64,000 nucleotides of DNA, from NCBI GenBank assembly GCA_022925895.1, contig JAKSYS010000074.1, positions 62,001-126,000 of the forward strand. Direction: 5' to 3'. The position numbers and the translations under genes are program-made. The notes below the pieces were generated by a model that was not told the DNA's origin, searched no databases, and saw nothing but the letters and a program-made list of their open reading frames with translations. Shown here piece after piece: positions 10,024 through 22,000 of this stretch. The stretch is from Fragilaria crotonensis. Taxonomy: Eukaryota > Bacillariophyta > Fragilariophyceae > Fragilariales > Fragilariaceae. Positions within the stretch are counted from its first letter, which is position 1, and every line of letters starts with the position of its first letter.

Positions 10024-11533
10024 TCAGCGAAACTCCTCGCGATGGTGAGGTGAAGCGGACAGTTGTCGTCGGCTGGACTTTGCCAGCCACCCTGCGGCCG
10101 AGGTGCTATCCCCTTGGCTTAGCAGGACGTCCGAGACTGGCGACCACTTTTTTCCTTCGCGGAATTCGACTACCATTCCCACGAAGGCTGCTAGAAACTC
10201 CAACGTATTAAGTGTCGCTCGTCCCGCTAGATCTTCGGGCAGTTGGTATCGCCAAGCAATCCCGCTTTGGAGACCATATCCTCCTATCCCTTGCGGGCAA
10301 GCGTCCACCCGAACGATTCGCGTCGGCCACCTGCAGACCAATCTGTTGATGGAGATCCCTTGCGCCGCTCTTCGCAGGAAGCTCCTCCAAAGGCTCAGGT
10401 CATCGCGTTGGGGATTCGTCAGTCTCGTCTTTCCACTTCGTTTCGATCTCTCGCATGCCTTGTAGAGTCGCCCCATGAAATGCCTGGAGTACGGGACGAC
10501 GTATGCGGCGTGGCTGAGTCGTCCGAGGGTCTTCTCCAGATCGTTCGTCGTTACGTGCGCATGCCTGTTCGCTAGGATCTTGTCGATCACTTTCGTCCAT
10601 GCGTGGTATTTGTCCTCAGGCAGAGCGACCGTGAAGCGGCGTGTGTCTACCAGCCATCCCAAGATCATCTTCCGCTCAGATGGTTTCGCCTCGGCCAGGA
10701 ACTTCGGGATGGCAAGGATGTCGTCTCTGGGAAAGGATTCGTTTCCCTCTGCGTTGTGGGGTCTTCCCACTATGTGCAATGCAAGGGAATCGCTGCCGAG
10801 CTCTTTTCTGCGTCTCTTGGGTTGAAAGCCCCAAAATGTCGTCCAGGTAACAGTCGAATCTGGGTAGATCGTCGTCGTTTGCGATCGGGTAGTTCACAGC
10901 GAAGAAATCGGCTTCTCGAATTCGCTCGACCCGTCGATCATTCCATCGTCGTTATCTACGGCTTCGTCAGAATCAAGCAAGTGTTGATGCGGCGAGTGGA
11001 ATACCTTCGGGTCCCAGTCTGATCTCCTGACAAGGTCATTCGCAAGGTCCGTGATTACTTCGGACACGTCGCTCCACTGGGACGGGTTTGGTGCTCCTCC
11101 GAAAGTCATCCTGAGTGCCACGAGGAGCAGGTCGTCAATGCTAGTGCAAGACTTCAGGGCGGTTCGTGCCTTTAAGTGTATTCGTCTGTAGGCGGATTTG
11201 CAGTCCACCTTTGTGAGGAGGATGGGTTCTTTCGGCCACAATTGTCTGAGGTACGAGATGTGGTACATCAGTCGACTGAAAGCCCTGCCAAATCGTGCGG
11301 TCGTCAGTTGTGACGTGTCCACTCTGTCGTTTACGCTTCGTCCTGGGATCCCGCTGGGGTTGAATGACTGGTCGTGTGAGCCTTAGCTTCTCGATGGTCT
11401 GTCCCTTCTCGTCGATCGATGTCTGTGCCACCATGCCCAAAGGCGCCACCTCGCAGCCTTCTAATTCCAGAGCGGCCTCCTCGGTAGGGGCAGTTGCCAG
11501 CCCTTTCCACTTCTTCTTTAGCATTGATATCAA
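10024..11533 (-). pseudogene. reverse transcriptase-RNase H of the DIRS-like element, several frameshifts
   Basis: RT motifs appear in order in different frames: LTKVDCKSAYRRIHL (11230-11190), FGGAPNPSQWSDV (about 11110), and the catalytic CYLDDILG (10850-10827). The thumb and connection follow from 10779. RNase H is recognisable as RVDACPQGIGGYG (first Asp), NTLEFLAAFVG (Glu) and QGDSTSAAGWL (Asp). At least three frame changes break the polyprotein. It lies between gag and the recombinase, the usual DIRS order. Confidence 0.8.
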
Positions 11534-12639
11534 CTTCGCTTCGTGGCCTCGGGCCGATTTGTGATTGCCACGGGCGAGGTTGTCGCGGACGTCGGCGAGG
11601 CGGTCGGCGTCGGAAATCTCGCGGAGGGAAAATCCGCGCCGTCTGAAATGCGCTCTTGGAAGCGCGACCAGAGCGGGTGTGCGGAGAGGAGCGGCGCCAG
11701 GAGCGCGGCGGATCGAAATTCGGATCCGGGTGTCACCGCGCTGAACGGTTGGGCGTCCACGGCTGCCCGAGGTCCAGCGCGTAGCGCCGGAGGACTGCCA
11801 GGTTGTGAGCGGCCGCCTCGTGAGTCCATTCGAAGCGGAATTCGGTCGGGTGCGTCGTCGGCTGGGGGCGTCGAGGATGCTGGCCAGAGCATCGGCGAGT
11901 CGAGGTTCGGGAAGGCGCGGGAAAGGCGAGTCGACATTCGGAAGCGGTATCGTCGGAAGTGGAACCAGGGCGAGTGACTTACCGTTGGTCCTAGGACCCC
12001 AGAGGGTGTCCAGGAGTCGTGACGTGAGACGAACGTCCTCGTTCGCAGTGCCGGGCGGTCAGCTCCGCGGCGGACGGTCGTGGGCGGTCGGGCGGGGCGA
12101 GGCGGTGTCGCGGCCGCGAGCGATGTCTCATGCGTGGCGATCGTTGCCGTCGGGCGTGGTTGTGCAGCCGGGATTGCTATGGACGGACCCGCTATGGGTC
12201 CATCGGTCGGCTGGCGCGAGTCGCGGAAAGGCGGTGCGTCCCCTGTCGTTCGTCGATTGTGAAATTCGCGATGGGCTGCCTCGTGATCAAAGGACCACCG
12301 GGAAGGCTGAGCGACGAAAAAAGTTGTAGTGTAAGCAGATGCAGAGGGTCCTAATTTCGTTTTCTTGCTGGGCGGCGTCGAGTCGGACGAGGGTCGGCGC
12401 ATGCGCGCCCTGCATTGTTCGATCCATGCCCTAACGCTCGCGGTTTGTTCGGTCGTAAGGGCGACGTGCGAAGCGCTCAGGAAGCAGCTCCGGACACACT
12501 TGCCGTTCAAGTGCCAGCGGCAGCACATGTTCGGGAGCGGCCCGCTCCGCACGTGATCGAGGAAGACCTGCCAGACGTCGTTGGCGTCCTTCGTGAACAG
12601 GTCCTGCTGCGGGTTCGTGACAGCGTCTGCTGGTTGTCC

Positions 12640-12857
12640 TGTTGATATTACAAGCTACCGGTACTGTATCATTCAGGATGCTATGAATCATGTATCAAGT
12701 ATCAAGTACCATTATACGGTACTACATCTGCACAGTACGACTCGGGATTGAAGGATGACTCCGAACAAGGTAATGCTCACTTTTCTATGTTTTAGATAAT
12801 TCATAACTGAATCAAGACATGCTTTCCTGCAAGGATGATCTACTTGTAGGATTAACA
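12640..12857 (+). repeat. 5' LTR of copia element 1
   Basis: 218 bp, TG...CA, with TGTTGA/TTAACA terminal inverted bases. By eye it matches 18887-19104 at every position. Confidence 0.92.
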
Positions 12858-13277
12858 GTTTATCAGACCCAACGGCTCAATGACATGAATGGCGCCATCC
12901 GATCGGTAGTATGGAGATCACCGGTTGATCATTTCATCATGGCTAAGAATGGCCGCATGTGATGAAACGATGTTGAGCAGATTACGTCGGGAATTGATGA
13001 GAAATTGCGTAGGGAGTGTTCTCATACCCGAAAGACCGCAATACTACGATAGACGTGCCATACGGATAAGTAAATGACCGTGGCACGGAACGAATCAGTC
13101 TCTCAAAGACCGATTCGCAACAAATCTCCTAAATGTGATTAAGGCAAGTCATTATCCGATCGGCATAAATGTTGGCACTCTGAAGGCGTTGGTATTCCCG
13201 GTTTTTCACCCTTGTATACCCTTGCTTGTTTCTTTAGGAATTTTCACACAAGACCACACCGAACCGATATCTCGACC
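12858..13277 (+). other. untranslated leader of copia element 1 with primer-binding-site candidate
   Basis: 420 bp between the 5' LTR and the first gag ATG. GTTTATCAGACCCAA at its start is shared with copia element 2 although the LTRs differ. It resembles the ATCAGA core of initiator-Met tRNA primer sites but lacks the TGG that would pair with the tRNA CCA end, so an internal tRNA segment may be the primer. Confidence 0.5.
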
Positions 13278-16200
13278 ATGAACGCTGCCCTCCAACGATG
13301 CGGCTTTAACGCCCCGACTGTCACGTGGTTGATTGCTCAGGGATTTGCAACCCCGAATGACTTGATGCTCGCAACTGAGTCGGATCTCGACTCGATTGCC
13401 AGGAGTGTTGCTAGATCTGCACCGCGAGGAGCAGGCAACGTTACGATGCCATTCATCGCAGTGAAGAACTTGAAAGGCTTCCGTTTCTGGGCGGATGAGC
13501 GCAAGCGGACCGGGTTCGAAGCGAACCCCGAAAGTTTCACAGCTGACAAGGTTCCTGAGTTCACGGCCAAGTGCCAAGAATACCAGGAACAGAAGGAGGC
13601 AGCAAAAGACGAAGATGCATCCAAGCCTGACAGTCTTAAGAAGTTGGTCAACTGGGCATTGTGGAATGAGTCCTTCCAGAATTACCTTCGTCAAATCCTT
13701 AGTGCTGCGAAGATCCCACTCGTTTACCTCACCAGGGACGAAAGGAAGCGCCAGAGAATGTTCTTGATCCAGCGGACTTTGGAAGTCCAATGGAGTACCT
13801 TATTGAAGCGACGGTACTCGAGGGACGACATTACGAATTGGATAACCCTCGATTCTATCGGGAATTGAAGACATTTGTCGTAAACGGAGAAGGGTGGTCA
13901 TACATCAAGAAATTCGAGAGGTCGCAGGACGGTCGGAAGGCGTACTTGGCATTGAAGACGCAGTGTGAAGGCACCGCGTCCAAGATCACACGTAAGAACA
14001 AAGCCTACGCGTCGATCGCGAACGCGTCCTACAGTGGGTCGCGTCGCCAGTATAAATTCCAAGATTTTATCAATGTCCACCAGACCGCTCACAATGAAAT
14101 CCTTGATTGTGATCCAACCGAGGCCGTCCCCGAATCCAAGAAAGTTGCTGATTTTCTCAAGGGAATTACCGATCCGAAATTGGAATCTGCCGTCTCAGTG
14201 GTGCTTGGCGATCCCAAGCTGCTGAACAATTTCCAGGCATGTCAGCAATACCTGTCGACGACCGTGGAAAACAGGGCAACCCTCGAGAGAAGTAAGGAAA
14301 GGAACATTTCGGGCGTGAAGAGCGGTGAGAAGACGGATAAGACGGCGAAGGCAGGGAAGTTGCCAAAGGGTTTTAAGTTAGAGAATAAATATTACCCGCC
14401 AAAGATCTTCCGACTTCTGAGCCAGGAGCAAAAGACCAGCTTAAGGAGTGGGGAGACAAGAAAGGCAAGAGATCCGTGGCCGCTTTAAAGAAACAAATCA
14501 AGGAGGAGTTGAAGAACGAGATGAAGAAACTGGCAAAGGAAACGACAATGATGGCGATGATGACCATGAGTCAAGCGCAGATGAAGCGGCCGGAAGGAAT
14601 TCGGTCGCGGCGCTCACAAGAAGAAGCAGAAGCTGGATAAGGCCTGACAATGCAGAACCGTTGCGATGGTTTCGCGGGAGGTATACTCAGTGGATTACAA
14701 TGCAATACACGGAGAGTGTCATCGTTCGGGTCGGTGCGAGATGGACTCTCACGCCGACACATGCGTGGCAGGAAGTAATTGCGTGGTTCTCGAGTATACC
14801 GGGAGATCAGCTGAGGTCGAGGCTTATTCGCCTGATTACCCGTCGAAGCAGATTCCTATCGCAACGGTTGCAACGGCCTACGATTGTCCGACTTCCGGGG
14901 CCACCTCCGGGACAACGATGTCCACGTCGACGAACGACACAGGCAACATGCACCTGACTCGATATTCGGTATTCTCGTTCCGTCCGAACCCCTACGAATC
15001 CCTTTTACCCTCGAAGGAGTTGTTGCCGGCTTTGATTCGAGACCCCCAACCCAAGACGAGCTTGATAATACTGCCCTGCATGTCGAACTCACCTCCGACG
15101 TTGAGTGGATTCCCCACACCTTCGCGCTCTCGCTCGCGGAGGAGGATGTGTTGGACTCCGAAGACGAAGAGGAGATTACGAACTTGCGAGCAAGGCGCTT
15201 GAAGGTCCTACACTCCAAGGCAACGAAACAGAAGATCAAGAGTTGCATGCAGGTTCTTGCAGCGAGCCAGTTCCCTTCGAAATGCAAATCGCAAACGAAG
15301 TAAATCTGCTGAATCAGACCGACCCGATACTGCGAAGGGTCGCAGCACTTACGACGACAGCGGATGCGAGCTCGGAGGAGATTGGCATTGCGGCGATACG
15401 AACTGGAGATGTGACTTCCGATGTAACCCCAGAAAATGTGGCACGACGCTGGATGGTTGGATTAGAGACGGCAAAGAACTCCTTGAAGGTGACCACCCAA
15501 CAAGGAATCCGGTCGATACCGAATCCAGCGACGCGACGTTTTAAAACTCAGATGGCACATCTGCGCTATCCAAGGTTGAGGGGGATGTTTTACGCCGACA
15601 TAATGGAACCGAAGATCAAATCAATTGATTCGCAACGATATGCTCACATTATTGGGAATGGCCGGGGATACACGAAGGCTTACCCGATGGAGCGTAAGAA
15701 CGAGTCAATCTATGCGCTAGATGATTTTGTCAAGAAAGTGGGAATTCCAGAAGTATTGTTGTGCGATAACGACGCCACAATGGAAGGATGGGGCGAGTGG
15801 AAGAAGAGGATCCGGAAGTATTCAATTGATCCGAAGTACACGGAACCCTATTCACCGTTTCAGAACAAGGCTGAATTGGACATCAGAGAGTTGAAGAGGA
15901 TGATCCGAAGATTCCAAGACAAGACGCGATCACCAAGAAGACTCTGGAATTATCTCGTCAACCTTTGCGCAAGGATCAGATCCTTCGTTGCGGGGACATC
16001 CGGATCTACAAGGACGCTCTGCCTTCGAACAGGTCCATGGGTGGACACCAGATATTTCGCTCTACGTTATGCATGGTTGGTACGAAGTTATTTCTTACCT
16101 CGACAATGACAACGAGCGGAAGTTGGCATGCTGGTTAGGGCCAGCAGAAGATTATGGTGGCGGGGACGCAGCGTTCCTGTTACCGAAGTCGGCAAAGCCA

Positions 16201-18703
16201 ATCGTGAGGAGCACGTTCTGGGCCCTAACACCTGATGAACGTGCAGATCGAAGGGAGGAGATCGCGGAATTGTTGGAATCGATAGAAGAGAAGATAGGGG
16301 ATAAGCGGACAAACGAGGAGGTGGCGGAAGAGCTTGGTGAAAATCAGTTTCCCTGGTTGACATCTTCGGGGACTTGAATGACGCAACGGAGGACGGAGGA
16401 GAATTCCGACGCTCCGACGCTGATGATTATACCCCGGAGGCTTTTGATCAGTACTTAACTGCTGAGATAGTAACCGACCGCGGCGGAGATATCCTTCGCG
16501 GCACCGTGAAAAGCCGAAAAAGAGATCATGACGGAAAGCCAATTGGATCGTCAAACCCAAATCCTTTATTGGATTCCCGCGAATACCTTGTGTGTTTCGA
16601 GGACGGGACGGAGGAGACATACACTGCGAATCTAATTGCTGAGTGTTTATACTCGCAAATAGATGACGATGGTCGACGCTTGCAAGTGATGCAGGAGATC
16701 GTTGACCACGAAAAGTCATAGTGCGCTACGAGAGGACGAGGCGTACTACTCTACCAAGACTGGACCGAAACCAAAGAGAACGACAAAGGGCTGGCGCCTA
16801 TTAGTCGAATGGAAAGACGGTTCCAGTACTTGGGTACCGCTGGCAGATTTAAAGGACTCTTACCCAGTTCAAGTTGCCGACTACGCCGTTACAAACAACC
16901 TGTCAAACGAACCAGCGTTCCGATGGTGGGTTCCATTTGTACTCAAGAAACGAGAAAGGATTCTAAAAAGGTCAAGTCGAAATATTGGTCGGTTTCACAC
17001 AAATACGGATTAGAACTCCCGAAAAGTGTCGCCCATGCGTTAGCGATCGACAAGAGAACGGGAACGGATTTCTGGACGAAGGCGATCGAAAAGAGATTCG
17101 GAACGTTTTCCCTGCATTCGAGTTTATCGAAGACGACGACACAAAAGTTCCACCTGGGTACGAGTTCGTTGATACATATTTTGTCTTCGACATCAAAATG
17201 GACCTTACTAGAAAGGCCAGATTGGTAGCGCGAGGCAATATGACCGAGGCAACGAAGGAACAAACGTTTGCGTCTGTCGTGAGCAGAGATACGGTGAGAC
17301 TCTTCTTCCTCTTGGCCGCTCTCAACGATTTAGACCTCTTGTCGTGTGATATTCAAAATGCTTACCTGGCGGCACCGAATAAGGAAAAGGTGTGGACTAA
17401 GTTTACTGATCAATTAGGACCTGAGTACAATGGTAAAAGAGCTATAATCGCGAAAGCTCTCTATGGCTTAAGATCGAGCGGAAGATCGTTTCGCGACTAC
17501 TTGGCTAAGAATTTAAGGGAACTGGGCTTCGCGTCGTCGAAAGCTGACCCTGATCTGTGGATGAAAGCGGCGGTCAAACCGAACGGGGACAAAGTCTACG
17601 AGTACGTCATATCGTACGTGGACGACTTGATTTTTCAAGGAATAGATCCGGAGGGCTTTATGGATGCCCTGGGACAGCGTTTTACCTTGAAGCCCGGGAG
17701 CATTAAAGAACCAGATACTTATTTGGGCGTTGACATAAAGAAATTCCGTATCCCAGATTCTGACGAGCCCGATAAGGTGCGGTGGGCGTTCGAGTCAACT
17801 TCATACGTGAAGAAGGCGATCGCCGACCTGGAAAAGGAACTTGAAGATGCCGATCTCAGACTGTTGCCAAATGCAAAGACTCCGCTGGCAAGTGGATACC
17901 GGCCTGAGTTAGACCTTTCAGCGGAGTTGGGGAGCAAACAATTGAACTACTATCAAGGTTTGATTGGCGTCCTCAGATGGATTTGCGAAATTGGGAGGAT
18001 TGATGTTTTGATGCCGGTGTCGTTAATGTCGCGGTACTTGGTATCGGCACGACAAGGACATTTAGAACAAGTCTTCCATATTTTTGCATACTTAAAGCAT
18101 CATCCGAGATCGACAATGGTGTTCGACGATACGATCCCGACATTCCGAGGTGAGCGATTCGTCAAATGTGACTGGTCCGAGTTCTACCCCGACGCAGCCG
18201 AAGCAATACCCGAAAACATGCCGACGCCACGTGGAAAGGATGTCACAATGTCATGTTTCGTGGATGCTGACCACGCAGGGTGTAGAGAGACAAGGAGGTC
18301 ACATTCAGGGATCTTAATATTCGTTAATCGAGCGCCGATACTTTGGTTTTCCAAGAGGCAGAATACGGTCGAGGCGTCTACGTATGGTTCAGAGTTACTT
18401 GCAATGCGACTATCGATTGAGATGATAGAGGGACTACGTTACAAACTGCGGATGATGGGTGTTCCGCTAACCGAGGAATGCTCCGTGTTTTGTGATAATT
18501 CGGCAGTTGTGACTAATTCCCGACCTGAATCGACACTCAAGAAGAAGCACGCTGCAATTAACTTTCACCGCGTACGCGAAGCGATTGCTGCCGGGACCAT
18601 CAGGGTGGCAAAAGAAAACACACAGACGAACTTGGCAGATATCTTGACAAAGTTAATGCCAGGACCGAAGATGAAGGAGTTGTTGCATAACATACTCTGG
18701 TAA
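13278..18703 (+). pseudogene. gag-pol of copia element 1, many frameshifts
   Basis: Gag begins MNAALQRCGFNAPTVTW at 13278 and is about co-linear with that of element 2. It shifts frame near 13745 and again near 14440, then stops near 14647. Later segments are the protease-like MDSHADTCVAGSN (about 14740), integrase with FYADIM, LLCDNDATM and PFQNKAELDIRELKR (15590-15895), a chromodomain-like GWRLLVEWKDGSSTWVPL (about 16790), and a 572-codon intact tail (16985-18703). The tail has RT motifs DIQNAYLAAP, ALYGLRSSG and YVDDL, and RNase H motifs DADHAGC, EASTYGSE and CDNSAV. About ten frame changes precede 16985. Gag and pol are one continuous reading in element 2, so a single polyprotein is the ancestral state. 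Confidence 0.88.
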
Positions 18704-18886
18704 TCGACGACCAACACCCGGGGACACGAATTGGGTAGTCGCGATATAATGGTAACTGTCCATCGAAAACAGTAGGTGACCGTCGCAGGGTTATATATGT
18801 TAACGACGTAGCCGGGGCCTCTGTCGATCGGTTCAGGAAGTGTGATTCGCCTCTGATTCAGGAACTTAATTCAGAGTCGCGGGGAC

Positions 18887-19104
18887 TGTTGATATTACAA
18901 GCTACCGGTACTGTATCATTCAGGATGCTATGAATCATGTATCAAGTATCAAGTACCATTATACGGTACTACATCTGCACAGTACGACTCGGGATTGAAG
19001 GATGACTCCGAACAAGGTAATGCTCACTTTTCTATGTTTTAGATAATTCATAACTGAATCAAGACATGCTTTCCTGCAAGGATGATCTACTTGTAGGATT
19101 AACA
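18887..19104 (+). repeat. 3' LTR of copia element 1
   Basis: 218 bp, matching 12640-12857. Preceded by the purine tract GCGGGGAC and followed by target duplication GTCC. Confidence 0.92.
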
Positions 19105-21084
19105 GTCCCTTTCGTCCAGATCGTGCGCCGCCTCCTCCTGATGCGCTGGGGGCTTCCGCCTTCGCGGCAGCGCTGCCCCCGGACCCCATCCTGTCTTTCA
19201 AGAAGTCGCAGGCGGGGAAGACGAAGGCTCCGTCCTCCAGTTGCTGACGCGTCGAACGGAGTCCAGCAGATTCGGGTTGATATCGTCCTCGTGTTCCACT
19301 CCTGCGCACAACACCAAGTATTGTTGCGTGCGTTTCTCGATGAACCAACCGAGGCGACAGGCGGTGAGTTGTCTTCGTGAGCTAGCTGTCGTAACGTCGC
19401 TAAGTCGATCCGACTGCTCGCGTCAGGAAACGACACCACTCGTCCAACATATGCGTCAACGGGGACCGCGGGCCGAAGAGGAGCTCGGCCACCCCGCCAT
19501 GTTCTCGGTAGTCGCGCGAGCTCGTGAAAATCACGCGGGATAGTGAAATTGAGCTTCGCCATGCTCTTGATGTCTTTGTCCGAGAATCCAGTTGTCGTGT
19601 CTGTCGTCTTAAGTTGCATTTGAACAAGGGTGCTGGTGGTCGAGCATCCTGCCGTCGCGTTCGATCGTGCGAGCGTCTGGGGCCCGCAGCAAAAAGGCTG
19701 AAGCTCCTGGTCTGTCCAAGCGTCGGCTAGGAAGGATGCGGTCGAATGGCTGCGCAGAAACCCATTGGGATGAATGCATCCCTCCCTTTCGTGTTGCGCA
19801 AGAAATGGTGTATGTGGTTTGGACGTACGCCACGTTGCTGAGCGCTAGGATGTCTGCGAAGGTCTGGACGGGGCGAGTTGGGGTCCTCCCAAGGCGTCCT
19901 TCTCCGAAACGAACAGGATCATCCGCTTTGTCGACGGGAACGAGTCGAATCCTGTCTTCGGGATTTGAGGAGATGACGCGACTGCGCTAGCGACCTGTCT
20001 TTCGAGGAGGCTCGACAAGTTTCTGATGGCGTCGTTCTCTCGTCCTGGCGTTTCTGACTGATCGTCCGATTGGATGAGGCTTTTCACGGCCAGGTACTTC
20101 ATGTGGGGACTTTCGCCCAGTCGTCCGCTCGCCTAGAGTAAGCTGACAAGCCGCCACTCCCCACTTTGTTGGACCGTGAGTGGTTCTGGTGCTCGCTGCA
20201 ACGCAGAGAACCCATCGAGGTACGTAGGACGCTGCGCTTCGGCCAACCTCGACGCCCGGTCGAGGTCCGGGTCCTCACTCGCCCCTCTGTTTGATGGTCC
20301 TGACTATCATCAGGGCCAATTCCTCAGGTCGGTGACGTATGATTCCATGATGGCTGCTGCGATGAACGCCGGAACTGGTACTGTCGGTTTCATGGTGAAA
20401 CCGACGACCGTGACGTCTTCTGTGTCGTCGCGTCCGCGTCGTTCGTCTTGTCTTGGTCGTTAGTCCCGAGTATGTTTGCTCGACTGGATCTGCCTCTTGG
20501 GGCACTGCCTTTCTTAGGGCGTCCTCTCGTCGCTGCCACAGGAGGTGGCTCCGCGCCGCGCCGATGCCTGTCCGGCGCCTCGCTGACGCCTGACACCGAA
20601 GATCTCGTCGTCACCAATTCTTCAATCGCTCTTCGTACGTCGGACGTAGAATTCCACGTGAGCATTTTGGACCAATCGTAAGGCGCCCAACGTGGCTTCT
20701 GACGATCTGTTTCGTGTCGACCGCCATGGCGGCTGCGAATCCACCGCCGCCGAGAAGTGCCCATAGGGCGTTCGTTCCGTCGTTTAGTCCGTCGTCGGCG
20801 TCGTGGTGAAAGTGGTGGAACAGACGGATCGTCCGTGCGTGTTTACCATCAGGTGTGCGATGTCCGGCGAACACAGGTGTACAAACCCTGTAGACTCCGT
20901 ATTAATCGATTCGATTTCGTGTGTAATCTGTTGAGCCGGGACCACTTCCCACTGGTCAAGGGCACGGAAGACGCTCTTCCCACGTAGACGTCATCGTCAT
21001 GGGGACGACATGTCGGCCATCCTATCTGCGTTCGTCGTTCGAGTCGTCGGTCGGTTGGTGGTTTGAGGGAAGAGGCCAGATTAA

Positions 21085-21235
21085 ATTAACTAGAGTAGTG
21101 TCTTTGTTGATTCGAGTTCGTCCGGATTGTGAGCAATTCGCATCTTGTGTTGTGTCCGGGTGTTCGTCTGTCTGTGTCTCGTGTTCGTCTGTCTGACGGC
21201 GACTGCTCTCCCTTTCCCGAACTTCGGACATGCCA
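21085..21235 (-). repeat. split direct repeat B, outer copy (5' end of the DIRS-like element)
   Basis: 151 bp, identical by eye to 8240-8390. Together with 7852 it defines the outer limits of the element. Confidence 0.88.
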
Positions 21236-21249
21236 AGCTAGTTGTATGT

Positions 21250-22000
21250 CATAGTGTGCATTGCTCTGTTCTTTTTTATCCATCTTTTTGCACTTCAATC
21301 TTGTCTCGGAGTACCGATGACAACATTAGCTCATGGTTATTTAGAGCTGCCTATGTGACGTCTCCTTAGCAAAAAGCAAGCTGCAGTTCTCCGCAATCTC
21401 GAGTGACGCTGGATATCATTCCTTCGAGCAACTTGCTTTTGCTAGAGGGAGACGCCAAGAGCTTCCTGTATCTTCCCGTTAAACTTTGGATGAGCCATTT
21501 ACATGTGCCGAGTATCAGCACTTGACCTGTGCAAACGGACGTTGATGTTGCGGAGTTAATTACTAATTCGCCAGCCTGGTCCCATTAGCAACGACACCTG
21601 GTACAAGTACCGGTTGATGCATAAGTCATTTATAGTGTATTGCTCTGTTCTTTTTCATCCGTCTTTTTGCACTTCAATCTTGTCTCGGAGTACCGATGAC
21701 AACATTAGCTCATGGTTATTTAGAGCTGCCTATGTGACGTCTCCTTAGCAAAAAGCAAGCTGAAGTTCTCCGCAATCTCGAGTGACGCTGGATCTCATTC
21801 CTTCGAGCAACTTGCTTTTGCTAGAGGAAGACGCCAAGAGCTTCCTGTATCTTCCCGTTAAACTTTGGTACAAGTACCGGTTGATGCATAATTCATTTAT
21901 AGTGTATTGCTCGGTTCTTTTTTATCCATCTTCCATCGATGATCTTTCTGCACTTCAATCTTGTCTCGGAGTACCGATGACAACATTAGCCCATCGTTAG
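21250..22000. repeat. tandem large repeat, two and a half units
   Basis: A block starting near ATTGCTCTGTTCTTTTT and running through TTGCACTTCAATCTTGTCTC to CCCGTTAAACTTTGG occurs at about 21258-21492 and 21636-21868. A shorter third copy lies at about 21898-21992. Copies two and three are preceded by TGGTACAAGTACCGGTTGAT. Differences are few substitutions and one insertion. The block has no long reading frame and no recognised transposon motif, and it ends 300 bp before the secreted-protein relic. Confidence 0.75.

Larger units (their letters stand above)
12640..19104 (+). mobile_element. Ty1/copia-type LTR retrotransposon 1 (diatom CoDi-like), nested in the DIRS-like element
   Basis: 6,465 bp with 218-bp LTRs that look identical by eye and begin TGTTGATATT and end GGATTAACA. 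GTCC flanks both ends (12636-12639 and 19105-19108), a 4-bp target duplication. GTTTATCAGACCCAA directly follows the 5' LTR and occupies the primer-binding position. GCGGGGAC directly precedes the 3' LTR as polypurine tract. The domain order protease, integrase, RT, RNase H defines copia. It is oriented opposite to the host element. Confidence 0.93.
11530..20874 (-). pseudogene. gag-like ORF of the DIRS-like element, interrupted by the copia insertion
   Basis: The 3' part runs in one open frame from 12639 to 11530 and contains a Cys/His cluster, CCRWHLNGKCVRSCFLSASH (C-x7-C-x3-C-x5-H), then a Pro/Ser/Arg-rich tail. The 5' part lies beyond the copia insertion (20874-19105) and is frameshifted. 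It includes an AT-hook-like RGRPKK and helical segments with no named family. Removing the copia element plus one GTCC copy joins the frame ending ...GARSGRKG (19348-19105) to QPADAVTNPQQD... without a stop. Gag identity rests on position and the zinc-knuckle-like motif. Confidence 0.6.
7852..21235 (-). mobile_element. tyrosine-recombinase retrotransposon (DIRS order, PAT/Ngaro-like split direct repeats), interrupted by a copia element
   Basis: On the minus strand the order is repeat B (21235-21085), gag, RT-RNase H, tyrosine recombinase, repeat A (8686-8391), repeat B (8390-8240), an 89-bp spacer, repeat A (8150-7852). This B...A-B-A layout is the split-direct-repeat signature of PAT/Ngaro-type elements, and it fits the presence of a recombinase instead of an integrase. 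Subtracting the 6.47-kb copia insertion (12640-19104) leaves about 6.9 kb. Coding regions carry several frameshifts and the copy is probably dead. No target duplication is apparent at the outer ends, as expected for recombinase-mediated insertion. Confidence 0.85.

Noticed and set aside
8993-12556. Plus-strand ORFs of 100-250 codons
   Set aside because: Antisense to the recombinase, RT-RNase H and gag of the DIRS-like element. Conserved motifs are only on the minus strand.
12858-12875. Standard initiator-Met tRNA primer-binding site
   Set aside because: The sequence has ATCAGA but lacks the TGG complementary to tRNA CCA, so the exact tRNA cannot be named.
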